Source: a virus | IMG/VR virus record: IMGVR_UViG_3300020171_000030 | Coordinates: 1 to 60,523 of that record | Reading direction: 5' to 3' (one strand) | DNA: 60,523 nt | Part shown: piece after piece, positions 31,588 to 38,942 of the stretch | How the letters are laid out: each line of letters starts with the position of its first letter | Position numbering within the stretch: position 1 is the first letter of the stretch | Notes under the pieces: generated by a model | What the model saw: the letters and a program-made list of their open reading frames with translations, nothing else | Told to the model about the DNA's origin: nothing | Database searches by the model: none | Made by a program: the position numbers and the translations under genes

Positions 31588-31615
31588 ACGCTGGAGATAA
31601 TTCTGCCTCCAGCGT
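31588..31615. repeat. Perfect 9-bp hairpin between small genes
   Basis: ACGCTGGAG pairs with CTCCAGCGT across a 10-base loop. A short T-rich tract follows only in the plus direction. It may be an RNA processing or attenuation signal in the minus-strand operon. The surroundings (31524-31698) hold no gene beyond a doubtful 15-codon frame at 31621-31668. Confidence 0.5.
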
Positions 31616-31698
31616 TTCGTTTAATCTCTGTAGCTCTCAAATAGCCATTCTAATATCTCTGGCTCCATCTTAACCTTTCTAACGCTGTAGCATTATGC

Positions 31699-31794
31699 TT
31701 AGCGCTTTATACTTAATGGACATCTTTGGCAATTCCTTGAACTGCAACTCTGGCATACTGGAAAACCTAACAACCAAGATAAAAAGTGTTTCAT
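31699..31794 (-). CDS. 31-residue Cys-knuckle peptide
   Basis: Begins MKHFLSWLLGFPVCQSCSSR, then NCQRCPLSIKR. Two CxxC-type pairs in 11 residues bind zinc readily. SD aaaggaggtg is strong. Similar mini-peptides are common in this genome. Confidence 0.5.
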   Translation of the reverse strand: MKHFLSWLLGFPVCQSCSSRNCQRCPLSIKR

Positions 31795-31796
31795 CT

Positions 31797-31994
31797 TTAT
31801 ATCACCTCCTTTGAAGAAAATTCTCCACAAACTCTCATAGTCCAAGGTACTATTTGATATTCAATATCTATTTTTAATCTCGGAAATCTACTCTTGATTA
31901 CATCTTTTGGAGGAAACCTAAGACAATATCCATAACCGCTATCTATCATTCCATACCACTTGCAATCTTCGCAAATATTTTTGTCTTTATACAT
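31797..31994 (-). CDS. Small Cys protein of the CxxC...C.R.PP...CGEF type
   Basis: 65 aa, with CEDCKWYG, YGYCLRFPPKDVI and a terminal VCGEFSSKE. This three-part Cys pattern is common in phage and bacterial small proteins, probably a zinc site. Function unknown. Confidence 0.6.
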   Translation of the reverse strand: MYKDKNICEDCKWYGMIDSGYGYCLRFPPKDVIKSRFPRLKIDIEYQIVPWTMRVCGEFSSKEVI

Positions 31995-31997
31995 CTC

Positions 31998-32186
31998 TTA
32001 CTCTCCTTTCTGGATATAATCTCTAAACTTCTGCTCGTTGAATGAACTGTTTTCTTCTTTGAGTTTTAAACAGAACTCTGAGATAATTTTATTCATTGTC
32101 TCTGTCGAAAATATCCCCGCCTTTTCTGCTTCGTCTTTTACTTTCCTTAAACACTTCGCTATCAATTCGTAATCTTTTCTGTGCAT
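31998..32186 (-). CDS. Conserved phage hypothetical protein
   Basis: 62 aa: MHRKDYELIAKCLRKVKDEA, an opening seen in many short phage proteins (M..KDYELIA..L......). Helical throughout. SD ggaggta. Function unknown. Confidence 0.6.
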   Translation of the reverse strand: MHRKDYELIAKCLRKVKDEAEKAGIFSTETMNKIISEFCLKLKEENSSFNEQKFRDYIQKGE

Positions 32187-32188
32187 AT

Positions 32189-32491
32189 TTACCTCCTGTA
32201 ATGTTGCAGGTTGCGAATAAAACAGTCTTCCTGATAAACTTCTCTATACCTCAAAGTTGTATTGTATTTGTCTTCATACGCTTTCCAGAAAAGCGAGGCA
32301 TCACAGTCTTCTTCGAGATAAACCTTTTCTCCGTCTATATAAGAGAAACTGCTTATCCTGCCTTCCAGAGATAATGCTATCAGGTCTTGCTTCTCTACCT
32401 CAAGCCAGCCGTGGCCTGGGTCAGAGTAAAAAGTGAATGTCTTTTTCTCCGCAAGATTGATACCACCTGTGCAGTTAATCCCATTTATCAT
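32189..32491 (-). CDS. Conserved phage hypothetical protein
   Basis: 100 aa from the ATG at 32491 (SD ggaggtg upstream; the in-frame GTG is inside it). The stretch FTFYSDPGHGWLEVEKQDLI, then FSYIDGEKVYLEEDCDASLF is a recognisable phage pattern of unknown role. No enzyme motif is clear. Confidence 0.6.
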   Translation of the reverse strand: MINGINCTGGINLAEKKTFTFYSDPGHGWLEVEKQDLIALSLEGRISSFSYIDGEKVYLEEDCDASLFWKAYEDKYNTTLRYREVYQEDCFIRNLQHYRR

Positions 32492-32506
32492 CTCTCTCAC
32501 CTCCTT

Positions 32507-32872
32507 TCATTTGAGAACTGTAACCTCTAAATACTTTATGCCAAATTGAAGCGCTTCGTTATGGCCGGGAAGATAAATATCTAAATGTTTGATGTGATTT
32601 TTCTTATCTCCAAATAGAGACTTGGCGCCTCGATCTTGAATTGTAAAGTAACCAAGACCTTTAATGTAAATCTTCGTGCCGAAGGGCAGCCAGTTGCAGG
32701 CAACAAAGCCATACTGCGCTTTCTTGCCCGAAGCAGTGATACCATCTGTTTTACCGCAACATTTTATACAAGCGCAATACGCTGTAATCTTCCACAAATT
32801 TGAAGCGAAAACATTTGCGTGGAAGATTAAAAGGAAAACTAGTGCGAGATAATAACGCTTGGATTTAGACAT
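32507..32872 (-). CDS. Secreted 3D-domain (Asp-Asp-Asp) protein, probable cell-wall hydrolase
   Basis: 121 aa with a signal peptide (YYLALVFLLIFHANVFAS). The mature part starts ITAYCACIKCCGKTDGITAS and contains FGTKIYIKGLGYFTIQDRGA and HLDIYLPGHNEALQFGIKYL: the aspartates and fold of the 3D domain shared with MltA-type lytic transglycosylases. It would cut or bind peptidoglycan outside the inner membrane. Lying first in the early operon next to the origin, it may help lysis or act on superinfection. Catalysis is not proven. Confidence 0.75.
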   Translation of the reverse strand: MSKSKRYYLALVFLLIFHANVFASNLWKITAYCACIKCCGKTDGITASGKKAQYGFVACNWLPFGTKIYIKGLGYFTIQDRGAKSLFGDKKNHIKHLDIYLPGHNEALQFGIKYLEVTVLK

Positions 32873-32896
32873 TTTAACCTCTAACTGTTAATATCC

Positions 32897-33288
32897 TGTG
32901 GATAACTTTTAATCATAACGCTTTATAAGTGAGTTAAATCTTTGATATTACTATACTTATAAATCTATGGTAAAGAACCGTTATGCTGTTATGATGTGGG
33001 GAGTTGAGACCGCCCTCATCTCCTCACTTCTAACACTCCAATAAACTCTCTTATTATATATATATTATATATAAGTAACTATGTATATACATAATATATA
33101 CCTTTCAACTATATTGTAATTTTCACTTTGCTTCATTGCTGCGTCAAAGGTTTTCTACTTTGAAATAACTGTGGAGATAATTGGACTCGGTTAAGGTGCC
33201 AGAGTTATCCACAGAGTTATGCACACTTAAAAAACTTTTTTATCTTGTGGACAACTCTGTTGATATCTTTATCCACAAGTTATGCACA
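32897..33288. other. Candidate replication origin with DnaA-box cluster
   Basis: TTATCCACA-type sites: reverse at 32897-32905; forward at 33205-33213, 33217-33225 (TTATGCACA), 33269-33277 and 33280-33288 (TTATGCACA); a near match on the reverse strand at 33246-33254. Paired sites are 11-12 bases apart, one helix turn. Two further perfect boxes lie at 34018-34026 and 34030-34038. An almost pure A/T stretch at about 33050-33110 could be the unwinding element. Transcription diverges around it. The region 32873-33385 has no gene. Confidence 0.65.
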
Positions 33289-33321
33289 ACTTTAAAAATT
33301 CCTTTTTTATGTATGAAAACA

Positions 33322-33348
33322 AAAAGCGCAAGAGTTCCTTGCGCTTTT
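33322..33348 (-). terminator. Intrinsic terminator, both strands possible
   Basis: Perfect 11-bp stem AAAAGCGCAAG with CTTGCGCTTTT and a 5-base loop. The minus strand reads into TTTTTG, ending the transcript of the 33386-33901 gene. Confidence 0.8.
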
Positions 33349-33351
33349 AAA

Positions 33352-33371
33352 AATTTATGAATTGCAATTCT
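33352..33371. repeat. 20-bp inverted repeat flanking a single gene (partner 33929-33948)
   Basis: AATTTATGAATTGCAATTCT at 33352-33371 recurs exactly in inverse orientation at 33929-33948, and similarity continues a few bases (AATTG). Each arm contains the palindrome GAATTGCAATTC. Together they enclose the 33386-33901 gene. Confidence 0.8.
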
Positions 33372-33385
33372 TAAATTGCTTTTGT

Positions 33386-33901
33386 TTATATTGTGATATT
33401 GCTTTTTATCAACTGCGATGCTTTATACACAATATTATCTGCAATTCTATCATCGCCGTTTATTCCTTGCAATGCTAACTTTGCTTTAAATTCTTTTTGC
33501 CAATTCGCTTTACTTATATCAATCACAATTTCTTTAATACCATCGCGATTGAATTTAAGCAGATTCTTTTCAACAACAAAAGAATTTTTTTGATGCGGCA
33601 AGGAGTTGTTCTGTTTGTAGTTCACAAAAGCAAGAATCTCTTTTGCAAAAGCAACATCGGATTTGATTGCTTTCATAGCAATCTTGAATTGCTCTTTTAA
33701 CAATCCTGCTTTTGCTTTTGCAGAAGTTAAAATCTTTTCCGCTTCTGCAATTTGTTTTTGCTTCTCTTCTGCCGGCAAATTATCAGCGTATTCAATAGCA
33801 ATTGCAGCCTTTTTTGCTTTCATCTCTACTTTGATTTTGGATTCTTGCTCCCGCAACTGCTTTGCTTCTTGCAACAATTCTGCGATTGTTTTTTTTGCCA
33901 T
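33386..33901 (-). CDS. Coiled-coil protein in its own transcription unit at the origin
   Basis: 171 aa from the ATG at 33901 (MAKKTIAELLQEAKQLREQE), chosen for SD ggaggat; a start further upstream lies in the inverted repeat. A long coiled coil (residues 5-95, Lys/Glu/Ala-rich) is followed by a mixed region. It has its own promoter (33975-34003), terminator (33322-33348) and flanking inverted repeats, like a moron gene. Its codons often spell GCAAT. A DNA-binding or origin-related role is possible but unproven. Confidence 0.65.
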   Translation of the reverse strand: MAKKTIAELLQEAKQLREQESKIKVEMKAKKAAIAIEYADNLPAEEKQKQIAEAEKILTSAKAKAGLLKEQFKIAMKAIKSDVAFAKEILAFVNYKQNNSLPHQKNSFVVEKNLLKFNRDGIKEIVIDISKANWQKEFKAKLALQGINGDDRIADNIVYKASQLIKSNITI

Positions 33902-33974
33902 CGGGATATCCTCCATTAAACAATTTGCAGAATTGCAATTCATAAATTGTCAAAGAACATTTTGATTATAAATA

Positions 33975-34003
33975 AGCATACCATATATATATATGTTTGT
34001 CAA
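33975..34003 (-). promoter_or_regulatory. Sigma70-like promoter, TTGACA-17-TATGCT
   Basis: On the minus strand TTGACA (33998-34003) and TATGCT (33975-33980) are 17 bases apart, with an A/T alternating spacer. It drives the monocistronic 33386-33901 gene. Confidence 0.75.
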
Positions 34004-34060
34004 ATATTTATTTTCATTTATCCACAGAGTTATCCACAAGCAAAATAACGGAAAAGTTAG

Positions 34061-34090
34061 AAAAAAATAATGGCGGGGCGCGCACCGCCA
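34061..34090 (-). terminator. Minus-strand intrinsic terminator
   Basis: TGGCGG (34071-34076) and CCGCCA (34085-34090) form a GC-rich stem with an 8-base loop, followed on the minus strand by TTATTTTTTT. It would end a short minus transcript of the 34092-34240 region. A TATAAT box at 34239-34244 and a 19-codon frame starting MKIWGLNKK make a small RNA or peptide gene possible there. Confidence 0.6.
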
Positions 34091-34321
34091 CTCTGCAACA
34101 TACCTTCGAACTTACGTTTCTACTTAGCTAAATCTCTAAAATATCTTCTTACTTTTTTGTTTAAACCCCAAATTTTCATAAATATTTTATCCTTTATTCT
34201 TCTTCTCACCGTCCATCAATCAAGCAAGAGTTCAAAGCATTATAAAATAGGTAAAAGACAAGGAAGAGTTCAGAAAAGAAATATCTTGACATTACTATCT
34301 TTCTATGGTAACTATCTTAGT

Positions 34322-34735
34322 ATGAACAATAAAGGCGAAAGGAATGGAAATTGGCGTGGTGGAACTTCAGAATATCCAAATCACTATTTAATGAAAAAGA
34401 ACCGCCTTATTATTCTTCTATATAACCCCATTTGCGAAATCTGTAAGAAAAATTCTGCCGTAGAAATTCATCATAAGGATTTCTCAAGAGATAATCATAA
34501 CCTATCAAACTTACAAGCAGTGTGTCACTCTTGCCATCCCAGACGGCTTAGAGTAAAAATTATATCCATTGATAAAGTTAAAATAATAAGAGACACTTTA
34601 AGTTCAGAAATTCATCAAAGATACGGAATGACAGTGAAAGATATAGCAACCAAGTTAAATCGTTCTCAAGGTTTTGTTGTGTATTGGCATAAATATTCTG
34701 TAAATAGATTAAGCACATTATTATCTAAAGGATAA
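34322..34735 (+). CDS. HNH homing-type endonuclease with C-terminal HTH
   Basis: 137 aa from the ATG at 34322 (MNNKGERNGNWRGGTSEYPN). The NGNWRGG opening and the HNH core CEICKKNSAVEIHHKDFSRD followed by HNLSNLQAVCHSCHPRR are typical. The C-terminus GMTVKDIATKLNRSQGFVVY is a helix-turn-helix for site binding. TTGACA (34286) and TAACTA (34309) with a 17-base spacer lie so near that the mRNA may be leaderless; no SD is visible. The frame is open further upstream, but that part has no HNH features. Confidence 0.75.
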   Translation: MNNKGERNGNWRGGTSEYPNHYLMKKNRLIILLYNPICEICKKNSAVEIHHKDFSRDNHNLSNLQAVCHSCHPRRLRVKIISIDKVKIIRDTLSSEIHQRYGMTVKDIATKLNRSQGFVVYWHKYSVNRLSTLLSKG

Positions 34736-34768
34736 ATAATGGTTTATACTAAAGGTAAGCAAAAATTC

Positions 34769-34796
34769 AGCCCTGAATTATTATCAGGGCTTTTTT
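34769..34796 (+). terminator. Intrinsic terminator after the HNH gene
   Basis: AGCCCTGA pairs with TCAGGGCT (8 bp, 7-base loop), followed by TTTTTT. It insulates the HNH gene from the GroES operon. Confidence 0.8.
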
Positions 34797-34819
34797 ATTG
34801 TAAGCGAAAGGAGGCTATA

Positions 34820-34879
34820 ATGCCACTAACAGAGGTTAAGGAAACTTTAGAAGACATATGGAATTTTAGATATGTATAA
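34820..34879 (+). CDS. 19-residue peptide leading the GroES operon
   Basis: Reads MPLTEVKETLEDIWNFRYV with SD aaaggagg before the ATG. A second 17-codon frame (34872-34925, MYNAVKKLQKGGEENPV) overlaps both it and the groES start by a few bases, forming a translationally coupled chain. Real peptides or only leader translation; cannot be told. Confidence 0.35.
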   Translation: MPLTEVKETLEDIWNFRYV

Positions 34880-34921
34880 TGCAGTTAAGAAACTGCAAAA
34901 AGGAGGAGAGGAGAACCCAGT

Positions 34922-35218
34922 ATGAACACTATTATCCCATTAAACAACCGAGTTATTATTGAGCCAGAGAGTAAGGAAGAGGTTAGTAAAGGCGGGATTA
35001 TCATTCCAGACATTGCGGGTCAGAAAGCGCCGACGAAAGGCCGGGTTATCGCGATATCTGATGACAGTAATACGAAACACAAGATTTCTGTTGGTGATTT
35101 GGTACTATTTTCTAAATACGCGGGGGTAGAAATAGTGATTCCCGCGAGTGAGGTCGGGAAAAAGGACAGGCAGTTACAGGTAATAAAAGACGAAGATATA
35201 TTAGCGGTGATAAGATGA
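34922..35218 (+). CDS. GroES-type co-chaperonin
   Basis: 98 aa, the usual GroES length. Recognisable parts are PLNNRVIIEPE at the start, the mobile loop KGGIIIPDIAGQKAPTKGRV, then VGDLVLFSKYAGVEI and DILAVIR at the end. Phage co-chaperonins (T4 gp31 is the known case) replace host GroES so that GroEL can fold the capsid protein. SD aggaggag. No GroEL gene is present, so it must work with the host's. Confidence 0.9.
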   Translation: MNTIIPLNNRVIIEPESKEEVSKGGIIIPDIAGQKAPTKGRVIAISDDSNTKHKISVGDLVLFSKYAGVEIVIPASEVGKKDRQLQVIKDEDILAVIR

Positions 35219-35228
35219 GGAGGTTAAA

Positions 35229-35450
35229 ATGCCAATAGAACCGATTAGCGAGATAAACATATTAGAGCCGTTATTAGTATTATCGAAAAAGTATTATGCC
35301 GGTGGGGAAGTAGTTATAGAATTCATCACTCCGGAAAACAAAGAAATCAATTCTCATGTAGAGATTACTTTCAAGAAAAGTGAGGATGTATTCAAATTAG
35401 GTCAAAAGTACAGAGTTACTTTTACTCAAATAGTAGAACAGGAGACTTAA
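35229..35450 (+). CDS. Hypothetical small protein
   Basis: 73 aa, beta-rich (LLVLSKKYYAGGEVVIEFIT). SD gaggagg, and its stop overlaps the next start (TAATG). Small proteins of this type follow GroES-like genes in some phages; function unknown. Confidence 0.55.
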   Translation: MPIEPISEINILEPLLVLSKKYYAGGEVVIEFITPENKEINSHVEITFKKSEDVFKLGQKYRVTFTQIVEQET

Positions 35451-35875
35451 TGAATAATGGGAATGAACAAAGGCTGGATAGCATAAAAAGGGAACTTAAA
35501 CAGAAACAAATCACTATTATTAAAGAAGCGGCACAACTGACTTTCGAAAAGTTAGAGGAGTTAGAGAAGCAGAAGAACATTATTCAGAACTCGATTAAGA
35601 TTTTAAAACACGACCTTTTCGATTTAAAAGATGGCCGGTTGGATAGGGTGCTTGAGAGGCAGAGTTTGAATGAGGAAGTGAAGTCGATAAGCGTTATTGC
35701 TGTAACAAAGATAGTTGTGCCAAACGGACAGGTACAGGTTAATGTCTCGCCCTGGTATGAGGAGTATGAGTTTAAAATATTGGAGGGCGAGCCGTGTAAG
35801 ATTAATAACTCCATGACAAAGACCCACGCTTCGGGGAGTTATAAGTTGAAGGATGGGACAATAAGGTATTTATAG
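35450..35875 (+). CDS. Coiled-coil hypothetical protein
   Basis: 141 aa. Residues 5-60 form a coiled coil (IKRELKQKQITIIKEAAQLT, LEELEKQKNIIQNSIKILKH); the C-terminal half is beta-rich. Perhaps a scaffold or fibre chaperone; no family. Confidence 0.5.
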   Translation: MNNGNEQRLDSIKRELKQKQITIIKEAAQLTFEKLEELEKQKNIIQNSIKILKHDLFDLKDGRLDRVLERQSLNEEVKSISVIAVTKIVVPNGQVQVNVSPWYEEYEFKILEGEPCKINNSMTKTHASGSYKLKDGTIRYL

Positions 35876-36070
35876 ATGAAAAAATTTATTATTAAAGGAA
35901 AAGTATGGAGTGGATTTCATGGCGAATATAAGAAACCTCCTATTTATATAATTTTTAAACCAGGATCAGATGGAATATTTATAGATGATATTTTTAGAAA
36001 ATATTTAAGAAAAGAAGTTTATATAACTATAAAAGAAATTAAAAAAGGAGCTAATAATGCAAGAGCATAA
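35876..36070 (+). CDS. Hypothetical small protein
   Basis: 64 aa, KGKVWSGFHGEYKKPPIYII and a Lys-rich end, beta-rich. It overlaps the large glycosyltransferase gene by 14 bases. No SD is visible; coupling likely. Confidence 0.5.
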   Translation: MKKFIIKGKVWSGFHGEYKKPPIYIIFKPGSDGIFIDDIFRKYLRKEVYITIKEIKKGANNARA

Positions 36071-38564
36071 TCTCTTCAAAGTAAAAAATTTTCAAGAAGC
36101 GCAAGAAGCAGTCGTTGGTTCGTGTAATGGTTTCAGCAAAGAAGAAAGATGGAATGCGGAAACTCCAGCGTTTGCGAAAAAGATAATATCTTATTTTAAT
36201 CCTAATCGGACTGATTATGTTTTAGATTATGGTTGCGGTGTCGGCAGATTAGCTAAGGAAATTATAAAGCAATGTGGTGGTTGTTATATTTTGGGCATAG
36301 ATACTTCTATTCAAATGTTAGAAGAAGCTCAAAAGTATGTTCCAATGAATAGTCTTAAATTTGGAACTGCTTTACCTAATGAAATACAAAAAGGTAACTT
36401 CGATCTTGCCTATTGTATTTATACCTTACAGCATGTCCCAGCGATAGAACTTCGCGAAATCTTATCTCGAATATACAACCATCTTAAAGATGATGGCTAT
36501 TTCATATATTGTTCAAGCGATTTTAGGATGGCGATACGCTTTGATAATAAAGGATTCTTTGATGACAGGTTTTTAGGAGTGAATCTTCAAGAAGAGATAG
36601 AAAGATTTTTTGATAAAGTTGAACCATTATTTAATGAAGAAGATTTTAAGGATAACTATATCTTGAAAAAGATGATTACCGGCTGTGATAGCGGTATGGC
36701 GCATCCGGCATTTGTGTATAGAAAGAAAATCGAAAAAGATATTACGCCAGTAATCGAAATTGAAGGAATTAAAGTTTATAAAGATGGCAATAAATTAGTT
36801 GCTGGTAGAGAAATAGAGGAAAAATTAGGGCAACTACAAAAACTTCTTCTTATCAACCGCCTCTCTCCAGGCGATATCTTAGTAATGACTAATGCCATCC
36901 GTGATTTACATTTAGCACATCCTAATAAATTTATTACTGATGTACGAACTCCTTGCCCGGATATCTTTGAGAATAATCCTTATATTACTAAATTAACTTA
37001 TGATGAAAATAAGTATAACGAAATTAACACTTGGTTTGGCTCTAATATAGGTAAGACTAAAATGCTTGGCGATATTATGTGTGTTGATATGCAATATCCT
37101 TTAATACACCAGTCTGGAGCTCGAGGCGCTCATTTCGCTGAAGGGCATAGGGAATTCCTTGAAGAGACTCTTAAAATAAAGATACCGCAGACAAAAATAA
37201 GACCGGAACTTTATCTTTCAGATGTAGAGAAAGTTGGATTAATAAGGATACCAAACAATATAAAAGGTAAATATTGGGTTATCAATGCCGGCAGCAAAGG
37301 CGATTATACATTGAAGCAATACCCTTATTATCAAGAAGTAGTTAATTTTTTGAAAAATAAAATCACTTTCGTGCAGATAGGAGTTAAGTCGCATATTCAT
37401 AAACCGTTGGATAATGTTATTGATATGGTAGGAAAGACGAATAATAGAGAATTATTCAGTTTGATTTATCACGCTGAAGGAGTAATTTCCTGTGTAGCCT
37501 TTCCGATGCACATTGCGGCTGCCTTTAAAAAGCCCTGTGTGGTAGTGGCGGGTGCAAGAGAAGGCACCCGTTGGGAACTTTATCCTAACCACAGATTTAT
37601 CTATGTCAACGGATGTCTGCCTTGCGCGGATTATGATGGTTGCTGGAGGTCGAAGATAGAAGATTGTAATTATAAAAAGAACGGTATACCTCTCTGCATG
37701 TCTTTAATCAAACCAGAAGAAGTTGCAAGAGAAGTAGAGAGATATTACGAAGGTGGAGTTTTGAAATATGATATTACAGAACCGGTTATACTTAACCTAA
37801 AAGGAGAAGATAAAATGAAAAAAGAAAGCAATACTGACGATACAATATCTACAACCCATACAACTCCAAAAAGTAAACCTAGTAATAAAGAAATAAAATA
37901 TGAACTTCTACCTTTCAAAGTTAATTCACCTCAAGTCAACTCTGCAATCTTTAATATCCTGCGTATCCTTAAACAACTCACCCCTACCGATACTTATCTT
38001 GAAGCGTATCAGTGGCATTACGATAAACGAAAAGAATCGTTTATGGATATCTATCACTTTATGCAATATCTCGGCGCGACAGTGCGGCCTAAACGGATAT
38101 TAGAGATAGGTACGCGTACCGGCATTTCAATATGTCAGTTACTTTCAGCTTACCTTAATTATAGTGAATTAGAGAAAGTGATACTCTGCGATTTATTCAA
38201 TGATGGGCTTTCGACACCTGGGGTAGTTCTAAATGCTTTAAAATATTTGAATATCCCTGTGGATAAAGTGCAGTTCATTATAGGCAATTCACTTGAAGAG
38301 ATACCTAAGTTAATAGGTAAGGAAAGTTTCGACTATGTGCTTATTGACGGTTCGCATGACCGAAATGATGCTATGCAAGATCTTGAAAATTCTTATAAGT
38401 TAATTGAACAAGGTGGATATCTCTGTGCGGATGATCTTACAGAAGACGGTTGTAATCTTCAGCCAGTTTGGGATGATTTTAAGCAAAGACATAGTAATGA
38501 GTTTGTATTTATGGAAGACGATAGTAATGGTAAGGGCGTAGGAATTGCTCGAAGAATATGTTGA
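36057..38564 (+). CDS. Three-domain methyltransferase / GT9 glycosyltransferase / methyltransferase
   Basis: 835 aa. Residues 30-240: class I SAM methyltransferase (VLDYGCGVGRLAKEI, LAYCIYTLQHVPA). Residues about 250-575: GT9/heptosyltransferase-like (LLINRLSPGDILVMTNAIRD, VINAGSKGDY, VISCVAFPMHIAAAFKKPCV, GTRWELYPN). Residues 587-835: a second methyltransferase (ILEIGTRTGISICQLL, VLIDGSHDRNDAMQDLENSY). A perfect SD (aaggag) sits inside the frame before an in-frame ATG at 37815, residue 587, so the last domain may also be made alone. It is the lead enzyme of a sugar-modification cluster. Confidence 0.8.
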   Translation: MQEHNLFKVKNFQEAQEAVVGSCNGFSKEERWNAETPAFAKKIISYFNPNRTDYVLDYGCGVGRLAKEIIKQCGGCYILGIDTSIQMLEEAQKYVPMNSLKFGTALPNEIQKGNFDLAYCIYTLQHVPAIELREILSRIYNHLKDDGYFIYCSSDFRMAIRFDNKGFFDDRFLGVNLQEEIERFFDKVEPLFNEEDFKDNYILKKMITGCDSGMAHPAFVYRKKIEKDITPVIEIEGIKVYKDGNKLVAGREIEEKLGQLQKLLLINRLSPGDILVMTNAIRDLHLAHPNKFITDVRTPCPDIFENNPYITKLTYDENKYNEINTWFGSNIGKTKMLGDIMCVDMQYPLIHQSGARGAHFAEGHREFLEETLKIKIPQTKIRPELYLSDVEKVGLIRIPNNIKGKYWVINAGSKGDYTLKQYPYYQEVVNFLKNKITFVQIGVKSHIHKPLDNVIDMVGKTNNRELFSLIYHAEGVISCVAFPMHIAAAFKKPCVVVAGAREGTRWELYPNHRFIYVNGCLPCADYDGCWRSKIEDCNYKKNGIPLCMSLIKPEEVAREVERYYEGGVLKYDITEPVILNLKGEDKMKKESNTDDTISTTHTTPKSKPSNKEIKYELLPFKVNSPQVNSAIFNILRILKQLTPTDTYLEAYQWHYDKRKESFMDIYHFMQYLGATVRPKRILEIGTRTGISICQLLSAYLNYSELEKVILCDLFNDGLSTPGVVLNALKYLNIPVDKVQFIIGNSLEEIPKLIGKESFDYVLIDGSHDRNDAMQDLENSYKLIEQGGYLCADDLTEDGCNLQPVWDDFKQRHSNEFVFMEDDSNGKGVGIARRIC

Positions 38565-38896
38565 TTGATATATTAAACGAATATCGCAAGGTTAATGGCA
38601 AAGAACATGTTTTCTGCTGGAATCCGGTAGAAAACGATTACTGTTTATCTCACTGTCATTATATGGCGTGGAATAACCAGTTTGAACACGCGCCAGAAAA
38701 TTTATTAAAAGGCAGAGCGGAAGCCATAGTTTTTTGCGATTTTCAGTATGATAATGAAATAACCATAAGGCATTTAATTTATGAATGTATTGATAAGTCT
38801 CAAAAACATAAAGATATAGTTCTTAATTACGAAAACCTTGCTTATGGATTTTATATTTATAATAATAAGGCGTACTTAGTTATAAGGGGTTGGTAG
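38558..38896 (+). CDS. CAP/SCP-like domain protein
   Basis: 112 aa. DILNEYRKVNGKEHVFCWNP, HCHYMAWNNQFEHAPENLLK, AEAIVFCDF and a late beta sheet follow the order of CAP/SCP domains (two His and a Glu of the cavity are present). No signal peptide. Role in a phage unclear, perhaps binding of sugars or lipids. It overlaps the previous gene by seven bases. Confidence 0.6.
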   Translation: MLIDILNEYRKVNGKEHVFCWNPVENDYCLSHCHYMAWNNQFEHAPENLLKGRAEAIVFCDFQYDNEITIRHLIYECIDKSQKHKDIVLNYENLAYGFYIYNNKAYLVIRGW

Positions 38897-38942
38897 ATGG
38901 GAGAAGCTGGTAGATTTCACACGGGGGAAAGGAGAAATCTCT

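Noticed and set aside
34070-34321. Extended N-terminus of the HNH protein
   Set aside because: The 84 extra codons begin in a terminator hairpin, lack HNH-type features and have no SD; a promoter lies just before the internal ATG.
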